Part shown: positions 17,818 through 26,404 of the stretch, one piece after another
Numbering within the stretch: position 1 is the stretch's first letter
How the letters are laid out: every line of letters begins with the position of its first letter
Assembly: GCF_001613165.1 (NCBI RefSeq)
Contig: NZ_BDBV01000022.1
Span: 124,001 to 188,000, forward strand
Reading direction: 5' to 3'
DNA length: 64,000 nucleotides
Source: Nocardia mexicana NBRC 108244
GTDB lineage: Bacteria > Actinomycetota > Actinomycetes > Mycobacteriales > Mycobacteriaceae
The notes under the pieces: generated by a model
Database searches by the model: none
What the model was told of the DNA's origin: nothing
The model's input: the letters and a program-made list of their open reading frames with translations, nothing else
Program-made: the position numbers and the translations under genes

Positions 17818-19136
17818 CCGCCACCCTCGCCGAAACCGGCCGTCCCGACTTCGGACCCGACGAGGTCGACGCGCTCGTCGACGACCTGCTGGCGCTGCTC
17901 GGCCCGCGGGGGGTGTCCACCCTCGACCGCGCGCTCGACCGCGCCTCCCGCGACGGCTCGGGCATGAGCCCAATCCTGTCGGCCCGCCGCCCGCTCGGCC
18001 GACCGCATGCCGTGTGTTATCCCAAGACGGCCCGACAGGTTCCGCAGATCGTGCGCGCGGCGGTGCGCCGCGGCGTCCCGATCACCGCCCGTGGCAAGGG
18101 AACCGGCAACTACGGGCAGGTGGTGCCCCGCTTCGGCGGCCTGGTGATGGACATGACCTCGCTGGCCGGGATCCGCGCGATGACCGATACCGCCGTCACG
18201 GCCGAGGCGGGCGCCCGGATGATCAACCTGGAGCAGGCGGCATGGGACGCGGGGCGGCAGCTGTGGATGTACCCGTCGACCGCGCAGTCCACGCTCGGCG
18301 GCTTCCTCGCGGGCGGGTCCGCGGGCACCGGAACCATCGTGCACGGCCGCAACCACATGGGCTTCGTGGAATCCGTCGACGTCGTCTACGCCCACGAGGA
18401 CGCCGAACTGGTGCATCTCGAGGGCGAGGCCGCGCAGCCGATGGTGCACACCTACGGTGTCGCCGGGATCATCGTGTCCGCCACCGTTCGCGTGGAGCCG
18501 CTGCAGGACTGGAGGTGCGTGTATGCCAGCTTCGACTCGCATTACGACGCGTTCCCGGCCGCGCTGTGTGTCGCGGATATCGAGCCGAAACCGCGGCTGC
18601 TGTCGGCCGACTGCGCCACCGTCGTCGCGGCGCTGCCCGACGATCCCGCGCTGGCGCCCGGCCGTGCCAGCGTGCGCGGCATCGTCGACGCGGACGCGCT
18701 CGAGGAGAACATCGCCGTGCTGACGGCCGCCGGTGGCCGGATCGAGGCCGTCCGCGACGGGCTGGCGCAGACGATGCGGCTGAGCACCCTGTCCTACAAC
18801 CATCCCACCTGGTGGCTGCAGAAAGCGGTGCCGGACACCTACTTTCACATGGAATGCCAGGGCGACGCGCTGGTCACCCGGCTGCGGGAGGTGGAGGACG
18901 TCTACGAGGGCGGCATGCTGCATCTCGAGGTCGGGCACCGGACGATGTTCGGAATGATCAACGGCGTCTATCGCAGCCCCCAGCAGGTGTACGCGGGCGT
19001 TCCGGTCCTGGAGGCGCTCGGTGTCCGCGTGCACTCGCCGCATCAGTCCTACGTCGACCTCGACGCCGATCGGGTTCGCGCGCTGGCGCGGTCGACCGAC
19101 CCGAACGGACTGTTGAACCCGGGAAGGTGGCGGTGA
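17814..19136 (+). CDS. FAD-binding oxidase/dehydrogenase (PCMH/VAO type)
   Basis: A 440-residue flavoenzyme. The FAD domain spans about residues 60-230: CYPKTARQVPQIVRAAVRRG, ITARGKGTGNYGQVVPRFGG and PSTAQSTLGGFLAGGSAGTGTIVHG. The C-terminus ends with the family tail DPNGLLNPGRW. Relatives are GlcD-type 2-hydroxyacid dehydrogenases and other VAO-family oxidases. In this operon it could oxidise the imported compound or a hydroxy-acid product. Start ATG overlaps the lipoprotein stop (ATGA) and its own stop overlaps the next start (TGATG). Confidence 0.88.
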   Translation: MTATLAETGRPDFGPDEVDALVDDLLALLGPRGVSTLDRALDRASRDGSGMSPILSARRPLGRPHAVCYPKTARQVPQIVRAAVRRGVPITARGKGTGNYGQVVPRFGGLVMDMTSLAGIRAMTDTAVTAEAGARMINLEQAAWDAGRQLWMYPSTAQSTLGGFLAGGSAGTGTIVHGRNHMGFVESVDVVYAHEDAELVHLEGEAAQPMVHTYGVAGIIVSATVRVEPLQDWRCVYASFDSHYDAFPAALCVADIEPKPRLLSADCATVVAALPDDPALAPGRASVRGIVDADALEENIAVLTAAGGRIEAVRDGLAQTMRLSTLSYNHPTWWLQKAVPDTYFHMECQGDALVTRLREVEDVYEGGMLHLEVGHRTMFGMINGVYRSPQQVYAGVPVLEALGVRVHSPHQSYVDLDADRVRALARSTDPNGLLNPGRWR

Positions 19137-19915
19137 TGACCACGTCCACCCGGCGCTTCGCCGATCTGAGCACGACGGAGATTCCCGATGTGCTGCACCG
19201 TGATTCGATCCTCGTCCTGCCTACCGGAGCGATCGAACCGCACGGCCCGCATCTGCCGCTGCGCACCGATCTCGTGATGGCCGAGGCGGTCTCGGCCGCC
19301 GCGGTCGACCGCGCCGCGGCGCAGGGCGAGGACGTGTGGCTGCTGCCCGCCCTGGGCTACACGAAATCCGACGAGCACGCCAACCTGCCCGGCGCGATGT
19401 GGCTGCAGGCGGAGACGATGCTGCGCGTCGTCACCGACCTGGGCCGCAGTATCGCCGCGACACCGGCCCGCCGACTGCTGTTCGTCAACTGCCACGGCGG
19501 CAATTCCGCGCTCCTCGAGGTCGCGCTGCGCGAGCTGCGGCGTCGCTTCGGCCTGCAGACCTTTCTGTACGCCTCGCCGGCCCGTCCCGGACCCACCGAA
19601 TCCGGTTTCGGCATCCACGCCGGCTGGGCCGAAACCTCGATGATGCTGCACCTGCGACCCGACCTGGTCGACATGACGCAGGCGAAACCCGCCGTGCCCC
19701 ACGCGCTCTCCGGGCACAAACACGTCGGTTTCGGCAAACCGGTCCGATTCGGTTGGCTCGCCGACGATTTCGCCGAATCGGGCGTAATCGGCGACCCCAC
19801 CGGCGCCGACGCCGCCGTAGGAGCCGAATTGTTCGCGGCCGCAGTGGATTCGCTGCTCCAGTCGATCCCCGAGATCGCCACGTTCGACCCGGGCCGGGTG
19901 ACAGAGCGAGGGTGA
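19136..19915 (+). CDS. creatininase-family amidohydrolase
   Basis: A 259-residue metal hydrolase of the creatininase family, which opens cyclic amides (creatinine) or hydrolyses formamides (formamidopyrimidine, mycofactocin MftE). Metal ligands are visible in LPTGAIEPHGPHLPLRTD (Glu, His, Asp; about residues 28-45), NCHGGN (about 119-124) and the late Glu in GIHAGWAETSMM. GGAAGG precedes the ATG. It closes the deaminase-ABC-oxidase operon and, with the amidase and acetamidase nearby, makes cyclic-amide ring opening a plausible step of the pathway. Confidence 0.88.
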   Translation: MTTSTRRFADLSTTEIPDVLHRDSILVLPTGAIEPHGPHLPLRTDLVMAEAVSAAAVDRAAAQGEDVWLLPALGYTKSDEHANLPGAMWLQAETMLRVVTDLGRSIAATPARRLLFVNCHGGNSALLEVALRELRRRFGLQTFLYASPARPGPTESGFGIHAGWAETSMMLHLRPDLVDMTQAKPAVPHALSGHKHVGFGKPVRFGWLADDFAESGVIGDPTGADAAVGAELFAAAVDSLLQSIPEIATFDPGRVTERG

Positions 19916-19932
19916 CGGGCCGGTCGGGGACG

Positions 19933-21033
19933 TCAGGCGTTGGCGCGGCGGAGCCGTTCGGCCGCCTGTGCCCAGAGCGCTTTGCCGGATATCGCGGTGT
20001 AACCGTGGAGCGCTTCCCATCGGACGTCGTGCGCCGCCGGCCATAGGCTGGCCGCCCACGCGACCTGCTGCTCCTCTGCGGTGAACGGGCGGCCCCGAAC
20101 TGCTTGGTAGGCGGCCAGGAACGCCTCGGTGCTGTCGATCGGCGGCAGCGTGGCCGGGCCCCGCTTCGGGAATACCGCACTCGCGGCTCCCGCCAGGGCG
20201 GCTTCCGGTTGCCATGCCAGGCTGTCCCAGTCGTGCACCGTGTGCACCTGTCGGTCGTGCCATCGGAGGTTGTGTGCCTCGAAGTCGGCGTGACCCAGCA
20301 CGGAGGGCAGGCCGGCGGCCAGCAGGCGCCGACGGGCCCGCTCGGCGGTGTCCGTGACGTAGGCGGGGACGAGGTTCCGGTCTTTTCCGTCGAGCGACTC
20401 GATCGAGGGCCACGGCCCCGGATCTGTGTGGTCCCACCGCACCCAGCGCGGATTCGGCAGCGGCGGCGCGACATCGAGGTCGGCCAGCCCGATCGTCGAG
20501 CGGGCGAAGACCTCCCCGTAGCGCGCGGCCACCTCCGGCGAGTTCCCGTGCAGCACTTGGCCTCCGGGCCGGAATTCCTCGGCGTGCACAGCCAGCGGAC
20601 CGACGCCGACTACCGGCGTGAGCGGGCGGGCGCAGGGAAACCCGTTCTCGGCCAGCCGGGCCTGTGCCGTCACGCACGACGCCGCCCGGCCGTCGTCGTC
20701 GCGCGCCTTGACCACGACGGCAGGACCGTCGGCCAACCGGAGACCGAACACCATCGACATCGAGTGCTGCCGGAACAGCACGGCGACGGGTCGGCTCCCG
20801 AGATGGCGCAGACACCACGGCGGCAACCAGTCCGGCAGACCGTTCGACGACACAGTGACGACTGTGTCATAGACACCCCGAACTCCGACGTCGGTGACTA
20901 ATCGAGGGGGCGGGCTCCGCGCAGGAAAGCCCAGCGTCTGGCCCCGCACAATCAAGTCGTTCATCAGCGTGAACGGTGCCTCGGCCGCCTCGACGATCCG
21001 TGTCGCGCCCGGCCGGTGCTTGCTGGTGTACAT
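19933..21033 (-). CDS. aminoglycoside-phosphotransferase-like kinase
   Basis: About 366 residues with a protein-kinase-like fold. The nucleotide lysine lies in GPAVVVKARDDDGR, the catalytic loop reads VLGHADFEAHNLRW (Brenner motif with D and N), and the DFG-equivalent is VHDWDSLAW. The family contains antibiotic kinases and many metabolite kinases of unknown role; a resistance function cannot be claimed. Several starts are possible (ATG 21033 or ATG 20964); the first 24 residues are not conserved-looking. It converges with the creatininase operon. Confidence 0.8.
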   Translation of the reverse strand: MYTSKHRPGATRIVEAAEAPFTLMNDLIVRGQTLGFPARSPPPRLVTDVGVRGVYDTVVTVSSNGLPDWLPPWCLRHLGSRPVAVLFRQHSMSMVFGLRLADGPAVVVKARDDDGRAASCVTAQARLAENGFPCARPLTPVVGVGPLAVHAEEFRPGGQVLHGNSPEVAARYGEVFARSTIGLADLDVAPPLPNPRWVRWDHTDPGPWPSIESLDGKDRNLVPAYVTDTAERARRRLLAAGLPSVLGHADFEAHNLRWHDRQVHTVHDWDSLAWQPEAALAGAASAVFPKRGPATLPPIDSTEAFLAAYQAVRGRPFTAEEQQVAWAASLWPAAHDVRWEALHGYTAISGKALWAQAAERLRRANA

Positions 21034-21085
21034 CAACTCGAGCAGCGCGGCATTCCGCAGGCTGACGGATATCGCGCGGCCGGCC

Positions 21086-21676
21086 CTATGACGTAGGGCG
21101 GACAGGTGTGGCGAACTGGTCGTGTGGGAGTCGGCAGCCGACGGTTCCTCCGATGACGGTGGTGGCCTGGCTGCCGATCTTGATCGTGGTGCCGTCGTCG
21201 GGGTTGACGAAGCGCACGTCGTGCTTGCCTGTCTGGTCCTGCATGGTCTCCGGGGCGGTGGCGCCCACGGTGGCGGCGAGGGGGCGTACGCGTTCGACGA
21301 AGCGGGGCCAGATGTCGTCGGGGAGGGGAGTATTCGGGGTCGAGACGTACAGGCGGAGGTTCAGGATCCTGCCGTTGGTCCGGTCGTACGGTGGCGGGCA
21401 GGCTTTCGACATTTCGTCGTTCTGCCATTCCCATCGCAGTCCGGGGACGAGTTCGGTTGCGGCCGCGCCGATCTGTTCGACGAGCTGCTGGAGTTGCGCC
21501 GCGGAGTCCTCGAGGCTGGGCCGCTGTTGGAGGCGCTGCGCCGCGGCGGCCGTGTCCTGCGGACCGGTCGGCGTGTGCTGGTCATCCACGAAACAGCCTC
21601 CTATCAGTAGGGTCCCGGCAGCGGCCGCGGCCAGCGCGGTGGCCCGCCGAACGGCTGTTCGGTTGCGCCGCATCAT
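21086..21676 (-). CDS. secreted lipoprotein, unknown function
   Basis: A 196-residue lipoprotein: positively charged start (MMRRNRTAVRRATAL), hydrophobic segment and lipobox LIGGC with Cys at residue 28. The mature region has two further cysteines (KACPPPYD and TVGCRLP) that could form a disulfide. It faintly resembles the LppA-type lipoproteins of mycobacteria, but I cannot assign a role. ATG at 21676 overlaps the stop of the DUF1023 hydrolase gene as ATGA, so it is made with that protein and its EspC-like neighbour. Confidence 0.78.
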   Translation of the reverse strand: MMRRNRTAVRRATALAAAAAGTLLIGGCFVDDQHTPTGPQDTAAAAQRLQQRPSLEDSAAQLQQLVEQIGAAATELVPGLRWEWQNDEMSKACPPPYDRTNGRILNLRLYVSTPNTPLPDDIWPRFVERVRPLAATVGATAPETMQDQTGKHDVRFVNPDDGTTIKIGSQATTVIGGTVGCRLPHDQFATPVRPTS

Positions 21677-23466
21677 TTCCCGCCGTTGATCGCGTTGTCG
21701 GGAAGCCCGGCCACGACCGCCGCGAGGTTGTATCCGCTGCGGTGCAGCGTCTGGGTGTCGTTGTCGAGCCGTGGATACTCGGCGTGCCCCGACGCCCCGG
21801 TGTAGGTGCGGCCGTCGGCGGTGATCGGATCGGTGCTGAGGTGGTTGACCCAGTCCATCTTGCCCGGGCTGCGCCCGAACCGATCGAGGTTGGCGACCGG
21901 GTCGCCCTTCTCGGTCATCTCGTAGACGTGACGATCCTGCAGCCCGAGATCGCCCGCGTTGTCCACGGTGTCGTTGAGCCCCGTTTCGGTGGCGAGCGCG
22001 CCGACGGGATTGATGATCGCTCCCAGTCCGCTGGCGCCCAGTGCCGGCGCATGTCCGCCGAGGCCGGGGGAGCCGTAGAAGACGACGTCGTCGACGCCGC
22101 CCGCCTTTTCCTGTAGCGCCAGGCTCGTGGTGAGCGACCCGTAGGAGTGTCCGAGCGCAGTGATGTGCGGATCGTTGTCGGTGCTCGCGACGTCCAGGCC
22201 GTTGTAGAAGTCGGCCAGCGGTTTCGCGCCCTCCTGTGCCCGGCCTTCCCACATGACATTGAGGGTGTCGAGCTTCGGATCGTCGAAGCTCCCTTGCGGC
22301 GGGTCGTAGCCGAACCAGGCGATCGTGGAGACCTTCTCGTCGCCGCGGCCCGCCATCGTCAACTGCCACTCGGTCTCGGCCTTCATATCGTCGGCCTCGC
22401 CGACCATCCCTTCGAGGGACCGGTCGATATTGGATCCGAGCCCCGGTGCGGAGACCGATACATGGTCGGCGCTGTCCGGATCACCGACGGCCACGGCCGC
22501 ACGGCCCTGCCGCCCCGACTGCATATCCAGGGACATCAGCTTGCGCGGGGCCTGCTTGTCCTTCGGTGCGAGCGTTTCCTCGATCGCCGTCAGATCGTCG
22601 AGGCGCTTGCGGGAGTCGACCTTTCGGCGGGCCGCGTCCCCGTCGGCCGGGTTGGCGGTCAGATCGGCACTGGCCGTGGTGAATTCCTGCTCCAACCGCG
22701 CCCGCTCGACGGGGATGCGATTGCGATTGGCCTGGTCTTTCACGTCCGCGGGCAGCCCGTCCAGATTGCCGACCGAGGCGGGTTGGGTGCTCACCATGTC
22801 CGCCTGTTCCTGTGGCGTCAGGGAGTCCCACCAGGCGCGGTTCTCCTTCGGGCTCCCGTTCGTCGGCGGTTGTTTCGCTTCTGGTGTGGGAGTTGTTGCG
22901 TTGCCGAAGGATTCGGCGGTCGGTAGGTCGGCGAACGCCTTGGTGATCTCGGTGACGGCGTTGGTGTCGGTGGTGGCGGCGTTGTCGAGGAGCCGTTTCA
23001 TGGTCGCGGTTTGGGTGTCGGCATCGAGGGTGAGTGCCGCCATCGCGGTGTTGTACTTGTTCTCGTCGCCGCCGACCGAGGAGTAGAGGGCCTGCTTGCG
23101 CTCCTCGGTGACGTGGCAGGTGCCGTCGTCCTCGACTCGCATGCCGCGGGATTCCACGGCCTGTTTCTGGTGTGCGAGAAGGCTTTTCGCGGAGGTGAAG
23201 TTCAGGCTGGCGATTCTCGCGGCGTCTCGGCCGCCTTCCAGCGCGTCGAGTACTGTGCGTGCCTTCTCATATACCTGGGTATACCGGTCGCGCATCGCGT
23301 CGCCGGACTTGCCTCGGAAGGTTTCGTGGGAGCCGTCGACGGCTCGGTGCTGCGTGTCGACCTTCGTGCGCAGTTCGGTGGCCTGGCGGTCCCATTCGTT
23401 GGCCTGCTCGGTGAGAGAGGCCGGGTTCCAGGCCAGGACCTGGCGGACGGTGAGGTGGTCGCTCAC
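21673..23466 (-). CDS. DUF1023 alpha/beta hydrolase with helical N-terminal domain
   Basis: A 597-residue protein. The first 200 residues are helical and Gln/Ala/Lys-rich (WNPASLTEQANEWDRQATEL, then FRGKSGDAMRDRYTQ), resembling the WXG100-like domains of ESX substrates. Residues about 300-590 are an alpha/beta hydrolase of the DUF1023 type with nucleophile elbow HITALGHSYGSLTTSL (Ser about residue 438) and a late HAEY His. GTG at 23466 overlaps the EspC-like gene stop (GTGA). The arrangement suggests a type VII-associated exported hydrolase. No ESX core gene (EccC, EccD) is in the window, so export is inferred. Confidence 0.82.
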   Translation of the reverse strand: MSDHLTVRQVLAWNPASLTEQANEWDRQATELRTKVDTQHRAVDGSHETFRGKSGDAMRDRYTQVYEKARTVLDALEGGRDAARIASLNFTSAKSLLAHQKQAVESRGMRVEDDGTCHVTEERKQALYSSVGGDENKYNTAMAALTLDADTQTATMKRLLDNAATTDTNAVTEITKAFADLPTAESFGNATTPTPEAKQPPTNGSPKENRAWWDSLTPQEQADMVSTQPASVGNLDGLPADVKDQANRNRIPVERARLEQEFTTASADLTANPADGDAARRKVDSRKRLDDLTAIEETLAPKDKQAPRKLMSLDMQSGRQGRAAVAVGDPDSADHVSVSAPGLGSNIDRSLEGMVGEADDMKAETEWQLTMAGRGDEKVSTIAWFGYDPPQGSFDDPKLDTLNVMWEGRAQEGAKPLADFYNGLDVASTDNDPHITALGHSYGSLTTSLALQEKAGGVDDVVFYGSPGLGGHAPALGASGLGAIINPVGALATETGLNDTVDNAGDLGLQDRHVYEMTEKGDPVANLDRFGRSPGKMDWVNHLSTDPITADGRTYTGASGHAEYPRLDNDTQTLHRSGYNLAAVVAGLPDNAINGGK

Positions 23467-23816
23467 CGCACCGGCTCCCCGGTGGCGGCGATGCCCTGAG
23501 CGCTCGCGGCTTCCTGGTCTCCGAAGCTCGCGATGGCGCCCACCAGGGTGCCGCCCATCTCCATCATCGCCGTGCCGACCGCGCCCATTGCGTTATCCGC
23601 GGCGCGCGACGCCGTGTGGTAGGCGTCGGGGGTCTGGGCTCCCTGGAGCCCGCCGGTCAGGCTGTCGACGACGGCGCCGCCCTTACCGAGGACCTGCAGC
23701 TCCTGCCCGGTCGTGCCGAGCCCATCAGCCAAGGCACGGCATGCCGGTTTGTCGACCCATAGGACGTCCCCCGGTCCTGATCCCACGCGAGCCCCCTCGT
23801 TCGCGCCGACCGGCAT
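23463..23816 (-). CDS. short EspC-like/ESX-associated protein
   Basis: A 117-residue helical protein rich in Gly and Ala. Residues KPACRALADGLGTTGQELQVLGK and the long Ala/Gly/Met helix that follows resemble the EspC (ESX-1 secretion-associated) family of about 100 residues. It has no signal peptide. ATG at 23816 lacks a strong ribosome site. It is the first gene of a three-gene operon with four-base overlaps, divergent from a YbaB-like gene 77 bases away. Assignment rests on size, composition and neighbours. Confidence 0.62.
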   Translation of the reverse strand: MPVGANEGARVGSGPGDVLWVDKPACRALADGLGTTGQELQVLGKGGAVVDSLTGGLQGAQTPDAYHTASRAADNAMGAVGTAMMEMGGTLVGAIASFGDQEAASAQGIAATGEPVR

Positions 23817-23892
23817 AGAAGGTCGGCTGGTTCGTGATCTTGGCTCACTATAGGGTCCAAGCAGCGGAAACTGAAACGGGGAGGGCGCGCAC

Positions 23893-24342
23893 ATGACCGA
23901 TATCGACCCGCTGACCAGCAACATCGAACAGCTCCACACGTCCCTGGCGGGGCGCGCCACTGCCGGTGACGTCGCCGAGGTCGAGGTCGGCCCCGATGGC
24001 AGCCTGCACGCGATCCGCCTCACCGACTACGGTCGCCGACTCGACCCCGACACCCTCGTCGACGCCCTCGTCCGACTGCACGCCACCGCACTCACCGAAG
24101 CCCGCGCATCCGTCGCGGCCGCCGTCGCCCGGCTGGAGAACGACCCACGGCTACTCGCACAGCGCGAGGACATGATCGACGCCGCCAACCAGCCACTCCC
24201 GCCGCAGTCGGCCGGAGCGTCCCGGTCGGCCGATGCGCCGTGGCCCGAGCCGAGTCCACGACCGGCTGCGCACCGTGAGCCGACATTGGAAGATGACGAG
24301 GAAATGGACCGCTACTACCAACGCAAGAGCTGGCTGGAGTAG
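23893..24342 (+). CDS. YbaB/EbfC-family protein
   Basis: A 149-residue protein whose N-terminal 90 residues match the YbaB/EbfC nucleoid-associated family style found beside ESX-type clusters in actinomycetes: VAEVEVGPDGSLHAIRLTDYGRRLDPDTLVDALVRLHATAL. The remainder is Pro-rich and acidic with the tail MDRYYQRKSWLE. ATG at 23893 has a good GGGGAGG site. It is divergent from the EspC-like operon. A decayed second copy of part of this gene lies at 25.66 kb, beyond the HNH endonuclease gene. Confidence 0.75.
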   Translation: MTDIDPLTSNIEQLHTSLAGRATAGDVAEVEVGPDGSLHAIRLTDYGRRLDPDTLVDALVRLHATALTEARASVAAAVARLENDPRLLAQREDMIDAANQPLPPQSAGASRSADAPWPEPSPRPAAHREPTLEDDEEMDRYYQRKSWLE

Positions 24343-24370
24343 TGAGATCACCCGACCGGCCGGCAAGCAG

Positions 24371-24386
24371 GTGCCGGGTCCGGCAC
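24371..24386 (+). terminator. short hairpin after the YbaB-like gene
   Basis: A 6-base stem GTGCCG/CGGCAC with a 4-base loop lies 28 bases past the YbaB stop. It is short and has no T-run. Confidence 0.3.
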
Positions 24387-24543
24387 GGCGACCCGACCAG
24401 TGCCGAACAAGCTACGGGCACAACGTCGTTGGCCGGGTAGCGCGAGACAATGCGAGCGGACGGAGCGTGGGCGGGTCTCCAGCACGATCTATCACGGCAA
24501 GAACCACTTCGAAGGTGTCGGTTGCCAGCGCTACTGTCTCGGC

Positions 24544-25557
24544 GTGGGAATAGCTGACATCACTCGGCCGGCTGTCTTGGCAGCTCTGCGCGAATACGAC
24601 AGGCTCGGCGAAGACGCGTTCTTGGCACGGTACGGCTTCGATAAAGCTCGCGTCTTCTACCTGCGATACGACGGTAAGCGGTATGCCTCGAAAGCAATCG
24701 TCGGAGTAGCCCACGGCTACCTGGACGGACATGCGCCGCTGCGGTCCGGTGACTTCACCGGCGGTGAGCAGACAGTTGCGCGGAAGTTGCGGGACCTCGG
24801 ATTCACGGTTCCGCCGCGACGGTCTCCCGACTGGACCAGAGACGAAGTAATCCTCGCGTGCGAGATCGTCGCGGACAACGGCTGGCGCCAGATCGAGGAC
24901 ACTGACCCGCGAGTAATCGAACTCTCCGGCTTGTTGCAGCTTCTCCCGATCCATCCGCACGAACGGCGGAGCGACACCTTCAGAAACCCGAACGGCGTGG
25001 CACGCAAGACGGCGGACATCGCATCACAGCATCCCGACTATCGCGGCCGACCGACCAACGGTGGCGAGATGGACAGGCACGTCCTTCAAGACTTCCTCGA
25101 ACAGCCTGAGCACATGCGTGTCATCGCCGCGTTCCTGCGAAACGCAGCGCGGGACGAGACGTTTCAGCGGTCGGAGATCCTCTCGACCGACGAACCAGAA
25201 CTCGATGTCGACGCTGAGACGGAGGCGAAGGAAGGCCGGCTACTGATGCGGTGGCACTACGCTCGCGAACGTGACCGCGGACTTCGGAATAAGAAGATCA
25301 AGAAGTTCGCGAAAGACAATGGTCACGTTTTCTGCGAGGTCTGTTCGTTCGACTTCGAGAAGGTTTACGGTCCGCGGGGTGCACTGTTCGCCGAGTGTCA
25401 TCACGTGGTGCCGCTCCACGCGTCGGGCGACACGGTCACAATGCTCGATGATCTGATCCTGTTGTGCGCCAACTGCCACCGCATGATCCACCGCAGAACG
25501 CCCTGGCTGACACCAGATCAGCTTCGTGCGCTCGTCACGGCCAACCGAACATCGTGA
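24544..25557 (+). CDS. HNH endonuclease with ScoMcrA-like N-terminal domain (candidate type IV restriction enzyme)
   Basis: About 337 residues. The N-terminal 70 residues (ADITRPAVLAALREYDRLGE, FLARYGFDKARVFYLRYDGK, YASKAIVGVAHGYLDG) match the DNA-reading head domain of the Streptomyces coelicolor ScoMcrA enzyme. The C-terminus is an HNH nuclease: CEVCSFDF (about 265-272), AECHHVVPLH (about 283-292) and LCANCHRMIHRRTPW (about 307-321), keeping the Cys4 zinc site and catalytic His. No SRA domain is present, so the modification it might read, if any, is unclear. GTG at 24544 starts exactly at the head domain. It is less GC-rich than its neighbours, suggesting transfer. Confidence 0.82.
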   Translation: MGIADITRPAVLAALREYDRLGEDAFLARYGFDKARVFYLRYDGKRYASKAIVGVAHGYLDGHAPLRSGDFTGGEQTVARKLRDLGFTVPPRRSPDWTRDEVILACEIVADNGWRQIEDTDPRVIELSGLLQLLPIHPHERRSDTFRNPNGVARKTADIASQHPDYRGRPTNGGEMDRHVLQDFLEQPEHMRVIAAFLRNAARDETFQRSEILSTDEPELDVDAETEAKEGRLLMRWHYARERDRGLRNKKIKKFAKDNGHVFCEVCSFDFEKVYGPRGALFAECHHVVPLHASGDTVTMLDDLILLCANCHRMIHRRTPWLTPDQLRALVTANRTS

Positions 25558-25659
25558 CACCAAGCCGGCGACTGCGAGTGGTCAGTTGGCCAGGAGTGGC
25601 CTGAGCCGAGCGCACGACCGTCCGCTCCGGCTGCGCTAGCGAGTTCGTCACGCCTTTAG

Positions 25660-25850
25660 GCACTGTCGGTGACGTCGCCGAATTCGAGATCGGGCCGGAC
25701 AGTAGCTTGCACGCGAACCTCCTCACCGGTTGCGGCCGCCGTTTGACCCCGACAGCCCGCTGATCCTCACAGCCGATTGAGACCTCGGCTTGTTCGTCGG
25801 CCCCGAACTGCACGCCGTCGCCTTACATCGCGCCTTCGACGCAACTCGTG
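25660..25850 (+). pseudogene. decayed partial copy of the YbaB-like gene
   Basis: Bases 25662-25756 align closely with 23959-24053 of the intact YbaB-like gene: the frame reads VGDVAEFEIGPDSSLHANLL then GRRLTPTAR before a stop, against AGDVAEVEVGPDGSLHAIRL and GRRLDPDTL. Weaker similarity (an LHA-like segment) continues to about 25850. There is no start and there are in-frame stops. Both copies have the same orientation and flank the HNH gene. Confidence 0.75.
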
Positions 25851-26404
25851 TATCGCAGCAACCAGCTGGCGCGGACCTTAGCGAGATCCTGAACGCTTCG
25901 ACGGGTAAACATCGGCACGAAGAACTGCCCTGTACTACCAACTCGGCATGTTGGTCTACGCGAGCTCCGAGATGAGACAGGTTTACATATCGAAGGCGGC
26001 CGCGCGGGCGACGTGATGACTGTAGGGATCCCGAGTTCCGTGGACGGAAGGGCGTTCGTAATCGGTAGTGGGTCAGCCGCATTCATGACGTGATCGCCGC
26101 CGCCAGCTCCCTGGCTCACGATGGAAGCCATATACCCGCATTGCCCCCCGGGGACCAGTAGCGAATGTTCTGGTCGCAGTCGATCTCGACGCCATCTTTG
26201 CATTGGCTGCCAGTTCGGATCGGCGTGCCACGCCGCAAGATGCTTCACCGATCGGCCGGCTCTGACACCAACTCGGGTCGCTCGTGCTGGCACCACCAGA
26301 AACCGGGGTGTCTGCCGGGCGGGAGGGGTGATCAGGCTTATGTAGCTTGGATCCTGTTGGTGCAGAATGCTTTCCGCTGTCATGGCGGGGACAGGGGATC
26401 TACC
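25851..26404. other. gene-poor stretch before the serine hydrolase gene
   Basis: No convincing coding frame. A short run near 25930 (TACTACCAAC) recalls the tail of the YbaB-like gene, so the decayed copy may extend this far. The sequence is less GC-rich than coding DNA here. A GGGGAT ribosome site for the next gene lies at its right end. Confidence 0.5.

Noticed and set aside
19933..21033. Calling the APH-like kinase an antibiotic-resistance gene
   Set aside because: Only the general kinase motifs are visible; this family has many metabolite kinases and nothing here indicates a drug substrate.
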